This document shows positions 6,067-15,000 of a stretch of 40,032 bases of DNA, in pieces. Made by a program: the position numbers and the translations under genes. The DNA is from Verrucomicrobiaceae bacterium. GTDB taxonomy: Bacteria; Verrucomicrobiota; Verrucomicrobiia; Verrucomicrobiales; Verrucomicrobiaceae. The DNA lies in contig JAIYDW010000075.1 of assembly GCA_027487315.1 (NCBI GenBank), positions 1-40,032 on the forward strand. Reading direction: 5' to 3'. Every line of letters begins with the position of its first letter. Position 1 is the first letter of the stretch. The notes beneath the pieces are model-generated. The model had not been told where the DNA came from and ran no database searches. It saw only the letters and a list, made by a program, of their open reading frames with translations.

Positions 6067-8757
6067 TTATTCTGAAGCGGAGCGCATGCGCTGGAAGGGG
6101 GCGCTTTCGGTGAGGGCGAGGATGAGGGTGCGGGTGCGCCAGGAGTCGGCTTCGGTGCGGCGGGTGATTTCGTCGAGGGCGGGGCGGTCGGAGTAGGTGG
6201 TGCCGCGGCCGAGGGCGTAGATGAGGAGGTTGTCGGCGAGATTGCGGACGAAGGGTTGGGCCATGTCACGGGTGAGGATGGCGCGGAGGTCGGTGAGGTT
6301 TTGAAAGGCTTGGCCGCGGACGAGGTGGCCGGAGGCGTCGATGGGTTTGCCGTTGTCTTCGGTGCGGAAGCGGCCGACGGGGTCGAAGTTTTCGAAGGCG
6401 AAGCCGACGGGATCGAGGAAGGCGTGGCAGCCGGCGCAGGAGGCTTTTTCGCGATGGGCGGCGAGTTGTTCACGGAGGGTGAGTTTTTGCTGGCGGCCTT
6501 TGCCTTCATCGATCGGGGGGACGCCCTCGGGTGCGGGTGGGGGTGGGGTGCCGAGGATGTTTTCGAGGAGGAATTTGCCGCGTTTGACGGGGGAAGTGCG
6601 GGTGGGGGTGGAGGTGATGGCGAGGACGCTGCCGTGGGTGAGGATGCCGCCGCGGGGAGTGCCTTGGAGCGCGACTTTTTGCAGTTTGTCGCCTTTGATG
6701 CCGGGGAGGTTGTAGTATTTGGCGAGGCGTTCGTTGGCGAAGGTGTAGTCGGCGTTGAGGAGGTCGAGGACGGGGAGGTTTTCTTTGATGAGGTTGGCGA
6801 AGAAGGTTTCGGTTTCGCGCCGGAGGTCAGACTGGACTTTGTAGAAGTCTTTGAAGCGGGAGTAGTCGGGGTTGAGGTTTTCGAGGTCGCGAAGTTGGAG
6901 CCACTGGCCGGTGAAGTTTTTGGTGAGGGCCTCGGCACGCCAGTCGGAGAGCATGCGGTCGATGGTGGCGGGGAGGTTGGAACGGAGTTCGGATTTGGCG
7001 GCGAGTTGGAGGAGTTTTTCGTCTGGAGGAGCGGACCAGAGGAAGTAGGATAGGCGGGAGGCGAGGGTGAATTCGTCGATGAGATGGGAGCCGTGGAGGT
7101 CGGGTCCAATGGGGTTGGGGGTGGGGTGGTAGAGGAAGCCTGGGGAGACGAGGAGGCCTTCGAGGAGGACCCGGAGAGTGCCGAGGGGGCTTTCACCGTT
7201 GGAGAGGGCGGCTGTGGCGAGTTGGGTCCAGCGTTGGGTTTCTTCTGGCGCGAGCGGGCGTCGGAAGAGGCGGGTGGCCATGCGGGTGGTGAGGGCGGGG
7301 ATGGAGGTGGGATCGAGAGAGGGATGGTCAAGGGGGCCTTCGATGCGGACTTGATGGAGCCAGAGGTTGCGGTCTTGCTTGGTGGCTTCGTCGTAGAAGT
7401 CGTTGAGGAACGAGAGTTCGAGGGGGGCGTCGGTGGACGTGGCGTCGAATTCGTGGTGGAACCACTGGGGTTGCTGGTTTTTGGCGGTGACATCGAAGGT
7501 GGCGAGGGTTTGGCCGTTCCACTTGGCGTCAAATTTGGCAGGATCGGTGCCGGCCTGCTGGGCGCCGGCTTTGATGCTGAGGCGGTAGCGGCCGGTGGTG
7601 GTGATTTTGAGGGGGTGGCGGGCGGTGCCTGATGAGGCGAGGAGGAGGGAGCCGGTGTCGGGGGCGCCGTCGCCGGAGATGAGGACGAGGTCTTCGCCGG
7701 TGAGCGACATGGAGGGCGTGCCGACGGGTTTGCCATCGAGGAGCCAGGCGAGGAAGCGGGTGGGTTTGGGGGATTGGAGCGAGGCGGGTTTGGTGAGGAC
7801 GGCGCGGCGCAGGGTGAGGTTTCGATCGGCTTGGGTGGCTTTGTCGTAGAAGTCGTTGGTGAAGGCGACAATGAGCTCGGTGTCGCCGGAAAGGGGCACT
7901 TCGAGGCGGATGATTTGCCATTGGGTGTCTTCGCCGCGATCTTCGGTTGTGATGTTGAAGGTGCCGAGGTCTTGTTTGCCAAGGCGGACATTCATTTTGG
8001 CGGGTTCGGGTCCGGCCTGACTGGCGGCGGCGTGGAGTTCCAGTTGATAGGTGCCTGGTGTGGTGGGTTTGAGATAAAAGGCGGCGCTGGATTCACTGGA
8101 GAAGTGGCGAGAGAAGCCTTCTTCGCCCGACTTCGATTGGTGATTGTAAAAGCGTTTGCCGTCGATTTTGAACTCGAGTGTTTCGGACTCTTGGAGGGTG
8201 GTGGCAGCTTCAGCCAGTTCGAACGCGGCACGGACGTACTTTTCCATGAGCATGGGCGAGATGGAAAGGACATCGCCGATGGTGTCGAAGCCGTAGCCGC
8301 TGTCGTCCGGGGGGAAGGCGTCGGCGGGGCGGGAGTCGAGGTGGAGGAGATCGCGGATGGTGTTGTTGTATTCGGCGCGGTTGAGGCGGCGGCGGGTGAC
8401 TTGGCCGGGGTCGGGTTTGGCGGGGTCCATCCAGAAGATGTTGTCGTCGATCCAGCGCACGATGTCGTCGCGCTGTTGGAGGGAGGGTTGGTCTTTGTTC
8501 TCCGGGGGCATCACATGGGTGGTGAGTTGCTGGCGGACGAGGTCCCAGAGGGGGAGGTCGGAGAGGAGGGCGTTGAGGTCTGTGGAGGCATCGAAGGCGA
8601 AGTCGCCTTTGTCGACGCCATCGGCGTGGCAGTCGAAACAGACCTGCTGGAGGATGGGGCGGATGCGCTGCTCGTAGTCGGCGGTTCCGCGGTGGGGTTC
8701 AGCGGCTAGGGCGGAGGCCAGGAGGAGAGGGATGACGATGAAGAGGGAGCGTGGCAT
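6067..8757 (-). CDS. DUF1592-type haem protein with duplicated carbohydrate-binding-like domains
   Basis: An 896-residue exported protein; the ATG at 8757 is chosen because it gives a clean signal peptide (residues 1-19, ending ALAA). An N-terminal cytochrome c motif CFDCH (40-44) is followed by DUF1587 (RRRLNRAEYNNTIRDLL, about 122-138). Two related modules follow at about 194-324 and 340-475. Each carries NDFYD (301-305; 452-456) and DRNL (311-314; 462-465) and resembles a Ca-dependent carbohydrate-binding fold. The DUF1595, DUF1592, DUF1588 (TSPVKRGKFLLENILG and a second haem-like CAGCHAFLDPVGFAFE) and DUF1585 parts complete the usual order. Planctomycetes and Verrucomicrobia carry many of these, often linked to polysaccharide use. 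Unlike most, it has no DUF1552 partner next to it. Confidence 0.88.
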   Translation of the reverse strand: MPRSLFIVIPLLLASALAAEPHRGTADYEQRIRPILQQVCFDCHADGVDKGDFAFDASTDLNALLSDLPLWDLVRQQLTTHVMPPENKDQPSLQQRDDIVRWIDDNIFWMDPAKPDPGQVTRRRLNRAEYNNTIRDLLHLDSRPADAFPPDDSGYGFDTIGDVLSISPMLMEKYVRAAFELAEAATTLQESETLEFKIDGKRFYNHQSKSGEEGFSRHFSSESSAAFYLKPTTPGTYQLELHAAASQAGPEPAKMNVRLGKQDLGTFNITTEDRGEDTQWQIIRLEVPLSGDTELIVAFTNDFYDKATQADRNLTLRRAVLTKPASLQSPKPTRFLAWLLDGKPVGTPSMSLTGEDLVLISGDGAPDTGSLLLASSGTARHPLKITTTGRYRLSIKAGAQQAGTDPAKFDAKWNGQTLATFDVTAKNQQPQWFHHEFDATSTDAPLELSFLNDFYDEATKQDRNLWLHQVRIEGPLDHPSLDPTSIPALTTRMATRLFRRPLAPEETQRWTQLATAALSNGESPLGTLRVLLEGLLVSPGFLYHPTPNPIGPDLHGSHLIDEFTLASRLSYFLWSAPPDEKLLQLAAKSELRSNLPATIDRMLSDWRAEALTKNFTGQWLQLRDLENLNPDYSRFKDFYKVQSDLRRETETFFANLIKENLPVLDLLNADYTFANERLAKYYNLPGIKGDKLQKVALQGTPRGGILTHGSVLAITSTPTRTSPVKRGKFLLENILGTPPPPAPEGVPPIDEGKGRQQKLTLREQLAAHREKASCAGCHAFLDPVGFAFENFDPVGRFRTEDNGKPIDASGHLVRGQAFQNLTDLRAILTRDMAQPFVRNLADNLLIYALGRGTTYSDRPALDEITRRTEADSWRTRTLILALTESAPFQRMRSASE

Positions 8758-8930
8758 TCGAGGGAAGTAAGGATACGTGAAGGTGCTGGATTTTTCGGTT
8801 TGGAATTCGGACTTTTTTGAAGGGAGACGGAAAGCAGATGGTGGAGGCGATGGATTTTTTTGACGGGCACCCCAAGAAGAAATGAATGGCAATCGTGGTG
8901 ATGTGGTCTGACAGTTGACTTCTTACTCCC

Positions 8931-10343
8931 ATGAAAACATTGCTTGTTGTGTCTTTGCTTAGTGCTGGTGTGGTATTGGCCCAGCCATCCTTGACGGTTT
9001 ATAATCAGGACTTCGCGGTGGTGCGGGACACGGTGGAGGTGACGTTGATTCCGGGAGTGAACGAGCTGAGGTATTCGGGGGCGACGGCGGCGGTGGAGCC
9101 GGAGTCGGTGATTTTGCGGGATCCGACGGGGAAGATTGGGTTTCAGATTTTGGAGCAGAGCTACCGGAATGATCCCGCGGATGAGGCGCTGCTGCTGAAA
9201 CTGTATGAGGGGAAGGAGATCGAGTTTGAGGTGGATGCGGGGGAGGGACGGAAGACTTTGGTGAAGGGCAAGGTGGTGCGGGCGGGGAATCCGTCGCCAA
9301 TCATCGAGTTGGACAAGCGGTTGCGGTTTGATTTGCCGGGGAGGCCGTGGTTTCCGGCGCTGGGGGACAATACGATTTTGCAGCCGACGCTGACTTGGCA
9401 GCTGAATGCGGCAGCGAATGCGCAGGGAGCGCTGGAACTGGCGTATGTGACGGGGGGACTGAGCTGGAATGCGGACTACAATTTGGTGCTGCCAGAGAAG
9501 GGGGATGTGTTCGACATGGTGGCTTGGGTATCGGTGCGGAATGGGAGTGGGAAGACTTTTGAGGAGGCGAATTTGAAGCTGATGGCGGGGGATGTGGCGA
9601 AGGTGGAGAGGGCTATGGGGGGGCGTCGGTTCAAGGGAGAGATGATGCCGATGGCAGCGATGGCCCCGATGGATGATCAGGTGACCGAGAAGACGTTCGA
9701 TGATTTTCACCTGTATTCGGTGGCGCGGCCGGTGACGCTTTTGGATAAGGAGACGAAGCAGGTGGAATTTGCGCGGGCGACGGGAGTCAAGTCGGAGCGG
9801 TTTTACGTTTATGACGGGTCGGGGTTGAGTCCGTTCGGGGGGAGTTTGCCGATGTATGGTGAGGGGGATTACGGTGGAGCAGAGGGGAACAAGAAGGTGG
9901 CGACGTTTGTGGAGTTTAAGAACAGCAAGGAGAACCAGCTGGGCATTGCGCTGCCGAAGGGACGGGTGCGGTTTTACCGGGCGGATGGGGAGCAGTTGCA
10001 GTTCACGGGGGAGGTCGAGATGGATCACACGGCGAAGGATGAGCTGCTGCGGTTCCAGACGGGGTATGCGTTTGATTTGGTGGGGGAACGGAAGCGGATG
10101 GCCTTCACTCGAAATGAGCGGAGGAACGAGGCGACAGAGAGTTTTGAGATCACGGTGCGGAACCGGAAGGAAGAGGCGACGGAGATCCGGGTGGTGGAGC
10201 ATTTGGCGCGTTGGGCCAACTGGGAGATGACGGAGAAGACGCAGGAGTTTACGAAGTTGAACGCGCAGACGGTGGAGTTTCGGGTGCTACTGGCGGCCGG
10301 GGAGGAGAAGGTGGTGGGGTATACGGTGAGGTATACTTGGTAG
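8931..10343 (+). CDS. Secreted DUF4139-like protein
   Basis: A 470-residue exported protein with a signal peptide (MKTLLVVSLLSAGVVLAQPS). The start SLTVYNQDFAVVRDTVEV matches the opening of DUF4139-type beta-rich proteins, where the N-terminal segment describes 'YN.DFAVVRD' strands. The middle has LTWQLNAAANAQGALELAYVTGGLSWNADYN, typical of DUF4139, and the C-terminal half ends in alternating strands (TVEFRVLLAAGEEKVVGYTVRY). No catalytic residues are known for the family. A Met/Ala/Pro-rich loop (about residues 236-246, MMPMAAMAPMDD) interrupts the middle. It is divergent from the DUF1592 gene across about 170 bases. A palindromic repeat begins 24 bases after its stop. Confidence 0.8.
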   Translation: MKTLLVVSLLSAGVVLAQPSLTVYNQDFAVVRDTVEVTLIPGVNELRYSGATAAVEPESVILRDPTGKIGFQILEQSYRNDPADEALLLKLYEGKEIEFEVDAGEGRKTLVKGKVVRAGNPSPIIELDKRLRFDLPGRPWFPALGDNTILQPTLTWQLNAAANAQGALELAYVTGGLSWNADYNLVLPEKGDVFDMVAWVSVRNGSGKTFEEANLKLMAGDVAKVERAMGGRRFKGEMMPMAAMAPMDDQVTEKTFDDFHLYSVARPVTLLDKETKQVEFARATGVKSERFYVYDGSGLSPFGGSLPMYGEGDYGGAEGNKKVATFVEFKNSKENQLGIALPKGRVRFYRADGEQLQFTGEVEMDHTAKDELLRFQTGYAFDLVGERKRMAFTRNERRNEATESFEITVRNRKEEATEIRVVEHLARWANWEMTEKTQEFTKLNAQTVEFRVLLAAGEEKVVGYTVRYTW

Positions 10344-10366
10344 GGCGTTGAAGAGAGGGGAGGGGA

Positions 10367-10451
10367 CACGCCTGGGACAGGCGTGGTACGTTTTCGGGGC
10401 GGAGCCGGCGGTTCGGCACACGGGGGAATTCGCCTGGGACGGGCGGGGTGC
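10367..10451. repeat. Composite palindromic intergenic repeat, copy 1
   Basis: It begins with CACGCCTGGGACAGGCGTG (an 8-bp inverted repeat with loop GGA), then GTAC and a G-rich spacer. Next comes an imperfect second palindrome (GGAGCCGGCGGTTCGG, 10401-10416) and a third element (10431-10449) that is a diverged version of the first (CGCCTGGGACGGGCG). The same order of elements is seen at copy 3. It sits between the DUF4139 gene and rplU, 24 bases after the former's stop, so it could fold in the mRNA 3' end. Confidence 0.7.
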
Positions 10452-10552
10452 CTTCGAGAGATTTCAAAAGGTCGAAATTTCCGCTTGCCGGACGGGTTTG
10501 ACTGTGGGAGTATCCCCACCCGTTTTCACGGTTTAACTTCATTTGTTTCGTT

Positions 10553-10867
10553 ATGTCTTACGCAATCATCAAAACCGGCGGCAAACAGTACAAGGTATCT
10601 GTTGGCACCAAACTCGACGTCGAGAAGCTCGAAGTCGCTGAGGGCGAAAACGCTGTTTTTGACCAGGTTTTGGCCTGTGGCGAGGGCAGCACGTTGCAAG
10701 TGGGTGCTCCGACCGTGAGTGGTGCGACTGTGGTGGCGAAGGTGGTGAAGCAGCATCGCGGCGACAAGGTCGTGGCGTTCAAATTTCGCAAGCGGAAGGG
10801 CTATCACCGCACGGTGGGGCATCGTCAGTCGTTGACCTTGGTGGAAGTGGTTTCCATCAACGCTTAA
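10553..10867 (+). CDS. rplU: 50S ribosomal protein L21
   Basis: A 104-residue protein of standard L21 length that binds 23S rRNA in the large subunit. It begins MSYAIIKTGGKQYKVSVGTKL and carries the C-terminal signature KFRKRKGYHRTVGHRQ. It starts a two-gene operon with rpmA, the usual arrangement. Its codons include many ending in C (ATC, GGC, GTC, CTC), in contrast to the G-ending style of most + strand neighbours; this is expected for highly expressed genes under translational selection. The leader before the ATG has a small GTGGG/CCCAC hairpin (about 10504-10519). Confidence 0.97.
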   Translation: MSYAIIKTGGKQYKVSVGTKLDVEKLEVAEGENAVFDQVLACGEGSTLQVGAPTVSGATVVAKVVKQHRGDKVVAFKFRKRKGYHRTVGHRQSLTLVEVVSINA

Positions 10868-10907
10868 TTTTTTCAGATTAAACCGATTTACCCAGAAGGA
10901 TTGATTT

Positions 10908-11165
10908 ATGGCTCATAAGAAAGGTCAAGGTAGCGTCAAGAACGGACGTGACAGTAACAGCAAGCGTCTCGGCGTGAAGAAGTACGGTGGTGAAGCTGTG
11001 ATTGCCGGCAACATTTTGATTCGTCAGCGCGGAACGCGTTGGGTGGCAGGTGCGAATGTCGGTATGGGCAAGGATCACACCTTGTTTGCATTGACCGAAG
11101 GAAAAGTGCGTTTTGACCGGGACGGCAAGCGCATCAATGTGGATCTGCTGGCGGTTCAGGCCTAA
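10908..11165 (+). CDS. rpmA: 50S ribosomal protein L27
   Basis: An 85-residue large-subunit protein whose N-terminus reaches the peptidyl-transferase centre. It begins [20 protein letters not shown] and continues with the L27 core [20 protein letters not shown]. There is no N-terminal extension of the kind removed by the Prp protease in Firmicutes. A good ribosome binding site, AGAAGGA (10894-10900), lies 7 bases before the ATG. The gap to rplU is 40 bases and the operon ends at a strong terminator. Confidence 0.98.
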   Translation: MAHKKGQGSVKNGRDSNSKRLGVKKYGGEAVIAGNILIRQRGTRWVAGANVGMGKDHTLFALTEGKVRFDRDGKRINVDLLAVQA

Positions 11166-11191
11166 GGGCTTGAGTTTGCATACGAATTTGG

Positions 11192-11220
11192 AAAGCGGGC
11201 TTCGGCCCGCTTTTTTGTTT
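11192..11220 (+). terminator. Intrinsic terminator of the rplU-rpmA operon
   Basis: A 9-bp stem (AAAGCGGGC / GCCCGCTTT) with a TTCG tetraloop runs into a T-tract. It lies 27 bases after the rpmA stop. This is the clearest factor-independent terminator in the window. Confidence 0.93.
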
Positions 11221-11338
11221 TGGTGGGTGAGGGTGCGAGGGGGGCAGAACACTGGGATTTTGTTGTTGGGATGCACTGCGAGAGGTTGGAAAGACGCGAG
11301 AGGGCTGAATTTGGGTTGATTCAATGCAGGGAATTGGA

Positions 11339-11366
11339 TTGAAATGGGGATTGGTCTGCGTAAATA
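11339..11366 (+). promoter_or_regulatory. Possible sigma-70 promoter before the CPLC-motif gene
   Basis: TTGAAA (11339-11344) and TAAATA (11361-11366) are separated by 16 bases and lie 20 bases before the GTG start of the next gene, downstream of the rpmA terminator. The -35 match is good and the -10 match is weak. This is inferred from sequence only. Confidence 0.3.
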
Positions 11367-11385
11367 GAGATTAGCGTTCTTTCCT

Positions 11386-11775
11386 GTGACTCGACTTGCC
11401 CGGTTTACGATTGTTGCATTGCTGATGGTTTCCATTGGTGGGCAATGGATGTTGTTGCAGGGGGTGGCGTGGATGGGGATGGCGGTGAGTTATTCGATTG
11501 AGGAGGGATCGGTGTCGAGCGGGTTGAGCAAGACGTTTGATGGAGAGCATCCGTGTCCGCTGTGCAAGGCGGTCAAAAAAGCGAGTGATGAAGAGGGGGA
11601 TTCTTCGGTTCCGGGGCAGGGCGGGATGGGGAAGAAGAAGGTGGAGTTGTTTTCAGAGGGGGCGCTGACTTTGTTTGCGCCTGAGCCAGCGAGACTGGCA
11701 GTGGAGACCGATGGTGAAGAGGTCGTGGCGCGCCTGATTGCGCCTGATGTGCCGCCTCCGAAGGGGTGGGCTTGA
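11386..11775 (+). CDS. Small exported protein with a CPLC motif
   Basis: A 129-residue protein from a GTG start. Residues 5-28 form a hydrophobic signal or anchor (ARFTIVALLMVSIGGQ), and the rest should lie outside the cytoplasm. The only recognisable motif is HPCPLCKAV at about residues 55-63, a C-x-x-C pair next to a histidine that could bind metal or haem or form a disulfide. It resembles small DUF2946-like proteins found beside metal uptake genes, but I am not sure of this. The tail is Pro-rich (DVPPPKGWA). It opens the run of exported-protein genes that extends to 21891. Confidence 0.6.
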   Translation: MTRLARFTIVALLMVSIGGQWMLLQGVAWMGMAVSYSIEEGSVSSGLSKTFDGEHPCPLCKAVKKASDEEGDSSVPGQGGMGKKKVELFSEGALTLFAPEPARLAVETDGEEVVARLIAPDVPPPKGWA

Positions 11776-12059
11776 TTTGAGCTTGGCGTGTGACTGCGCC
11801 TGAGCGATGCAGACGGCGATCCGACGGGTGGCTCTTGTTTCACGGTATTCTCGCGTGCAGCGATGATGGGGTGACAGGAGCGGAGCGGAAACGAGATCGA
11901 TGATCCCTGAGGGGGGTCTGCTGGGTTGTTCAGGCGGGTTTTCGGGCTGAGCTCCGAACCTTTCCGGTACCCGATTCCATTGGGTCAGCAAGCCGGAAGC
12001 CGCCTTGTGCGGCCACCCGTCAGTCACGGTCTGGCTGACGGGTGAATCGACCAGTTGAG
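11776..12059 (+). promoter_or_regulatory. Long structured leader before the propeller/di-haem gene
   Basis: This 284-base gap is less G-skewed than its surroundings and rich in inverted repeats. CACCCGTCAG / CTGACGGGTG forms a perfect 10-bp stem (12014-12023 with 12035-12044) ending 15 bases before the ATG. Just upstream, GCCGC...GCGGC and TTCCGG...CCGGAA (around 11967-12012) could form nested helices. The region could be a cis-acting RNA controlling the next gene. I compared it by eye with cobalamin, TPP, SAM and c-di-GMP riboswitch consensus patterns and found no convincing match. A promoter is probably included but not identifiable. Confidence 0.35.
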
Positions 12060-15000
12060 ATGATTTGTGATGATATGAGATTGTTTATCCAACGTGTTTT
12101 TAGACGGGTGCGCCTTTTTGGCGAGGTGGGGTTGTGGGCTATGATGGTGCTTGGGGGGGGAGCGGTGCTGGGGCAGTCGGTGTATGAGGGATTTGAGGCG
12201 CGATTGACGCATCCGCTGGAGTTGACGCCGGATGGGGCGCGGCTGGTGGCGGTGCATGGTGAGGCGGGGTCGCTGAGTGTTTTCGATGTGACGGGGGCGG
12301 GGATGATGCCGGTGAAGGTGAGGGAAGTGCCGGTGGGGCTGGAGCCGGTGACGGTGCGGGCGCGGACGAGTGATGAGGTGTGGGTGGTGAATGAGGTGTC
12401 TGACACGGTGAGTGTGGTGTCGTTGGGCGCGGGGGCGGTGGTGGGGGTGGTGTCGGTTGGGGATGAGCCGGCGGATGTGGTGTTCGCGGGAGGGAAGGCG
12501 TTTGTGAGTTGCGCGCGTGACAATGAGGTGTGGGTTTTTGACGCGACGACGCGGGTTTTGCTGTCGCAGGTGGCGGTGGAGGGGCTGTATCCGCAGTCGT
12601 TGGCGGTGAGTGGTGACGGGAGCCAGGTGTTTGCGGTGTGTTTGCATTCTGGGAATGGGACGACGGTGCTGAAGCGGCAGGTGGCACCGCCGCAGCCGGG
12701 GCCGACGAATGTGGCGTTGCCAGCGGCTCCAGACACGGCGTTGATCGTGCCGGCGAGTGATTCGCGGGTGCCTTACACGGTTTTGGATCACGATGTGGCG
12801 GTGATCGATGTGGTAACGCATGCGGTGACGGGTTACCGGGGCGGGGTAGGGACGAATTTGCTGGGGGCGGCGATGCGGCCGGGGGTGGACGAGTTGTGGG
12901 TGAGCAATACGGAGGCGATGAACACGGTGCGGTTTGAGCCGGAGTTGAAGGGGAACTTTGCGCGGAATCGGCTGAGCGTGGTGAATGGACTGACGGGCGG
13001 GGTGACGGTGCATGATTTGAATCCGGGGGTGGACTATGAGGTGCTGCCGAATGTTGCGGCGCAGGCGGTGGCGCTGGCGCAGCCAACGGCGATGGTGTTT
13101 GAGGGGGATGGGGCGGCGCTGTGGGTGGCGGCGTTTGCGAGTGATCGGGTGGCGAAGGTGAATGCGTTGACGGGAGCGGTGATGACGCGGGTGGATGTGA
13201 GGCCGGCGGGAGGTGACAGCGGGGTGATGCGGGGGCCGCGGGGGCTGGCGTTGGATGAGGGGCGGGGTCGTTTGTATGTGCTGCACAAGCTGGCGGAGAA
13301 GGTGGGGGTGATTGATGTGAGCGGGGGGGTGCCGGAGCAGGTGGCGGAGGTGGATTTGAGCGGGCATGAGCCGCTGTCAGCGCAGGTGAAACATGGGCGG
13401 GGTTATTTGTATGATGCGCGGCTGAGTGGCAATGGGACGGTGTCTTGCGGAATTTGCCATTTGGATGCGGATCGGGACGGGTTGGCGTGGGATTTGGGGG
13501 ATCCGGGTGGGCCCATGCAGACGGTGCTGGGGGCGAACCGGTCGGCGCATGATTTCACGCTGCGACCGAGGACGCTGCACCCGATGAAGGGGCCGATGAC
13601 GACGCAGACGCTGAGGGGGATGCAGGATGGGGCGCCGTTTCACTGGCGTGGGGACAAGCCGGGGATCGAGGATTTTAACAGTACGTTTCCGAATTTGATG
13701 GGTGGGGAGTTGATTGATGAGGAGGATATGGAGGCGATGATCGCGTATTTGATGACGCTGAGGCATCATCCGAATCCGAATCGGAATTTGGATCGGAGTT
13801 TGCCTTCGAGTTTGGGGGGGAGGAGTCCGGTGGAGGGGTTGGCGCTGTTTAAGAACCATGTGAAAGGGCATTGTTTGGACTGCCATGTGTTGCCGACGGG
13901 ATCGGATAACAATTTGGATTTGATGGCGGAGTCGGGTTTGGAGCAGCCGGTGAAGACGCCGCCGCTGAGAACGGTGTATCAGCGGCTGTTTTTGGATCCG
14001 AGGCCAGGGGCGGAGTCGCTGAGTGGGTATGGGTTGCTGCACGATGGGACGGGATTTGAGATGCCGATCGGGCATCCGTATCCGCTGGCGAATTTGGATT
14101 TGGAAGAGCTCTACGATGTGGCGGCGTTCATGATGTGTTTTGACACGGGAGTGGGATTGATGGTGGGGCACACGCAGTGGGTGGATGCGGGGAATCGGGG
14201 ACAGACGGGTGTGGCGTCGAAGTTGGCGCTGATGGAGGCGAGGACGAGGGCGGTGCCGCCGGATTGTGATTTGGTGGTGAGAGGGAAGTGGGGAGGCGAG
14301 GCGAGGCGGTGGCTGTTTGATGGGGCGACGCAGACGTATCGGAGCGATCGTGAGGCGGACGCGCCGCGGAGTCGTGCGGACTTGTTGGCGGGGCTGGGAG
14401 CGGGAGACGGAGTGAGTTTCATGGGGGTGCTGCCCGGGCAGGGGGCGAGACTGGGGGGGGATGAGGATGGGGATAGCGTGTTGGATGGGGACGATCCGGA
14501 TGGACGGGTTTACAATGGGGTGCCGAAGATTGTGAAGCAGCCAGTGGACCGGGCGGTGCCGCCGGGGGGCACGCTGGTGTTGAGTGTGGATGCGGCGGGA
14601 GTGGATTTGGATTATGAATGGCGGCACAACGATCAACCGGTGCAGGGAGGGGATGGCGCGGTCTTGACGCGGACGGGGATGAGTTTGGAGGAAGCGGGGA
14701 ATTATGTGGTGGTGGTGACGAGTCCGATGGGCGTGGCGACGAGTCGAACGGCGAAGGTGGAGGTCTATCCCGCGCCAGGGATCACGGTGCAGCCAGTGGC
14801 GAGGAGGATTGTGCGAGGGCAGACGACTTCGCTGACGGTGACGGCAACCGGAGAAGGATTGAGTTATCAGTGGCGGCGAGGGAATCTGGCGGTGCAGGGG
14901 GCGACGAGTCGGACGCTATCATTTCCGAATGCGCAGGGGACGGATTCGGGGGATTACTCGGTGGTGGTGTCAAATGGAGCGGGGAGTGTGACGAGCGAAG

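Noticed and set aside
7774-8709. Long + strand open frames across the DUF1592 gene (also 6256-7053)
   Set aside because: Antisense to a gene with clear haem and DUF motifs; low-complexity Gly/Glu/Val products.
11776-12059. Cobalamin riboswitch before the propeller gene
   Set aside because: AAGCCGGAAG-CCGCC resembles the B12 box only partly, and the other conserved blocks are not found.
12024-13367. Reverse-strand Arg/His-rich open frames opposite the propeller gene
   Set aside because: Products are Arg/His/Pro-rich with no recognisable domain, as expected from the complement of G-ending codons.
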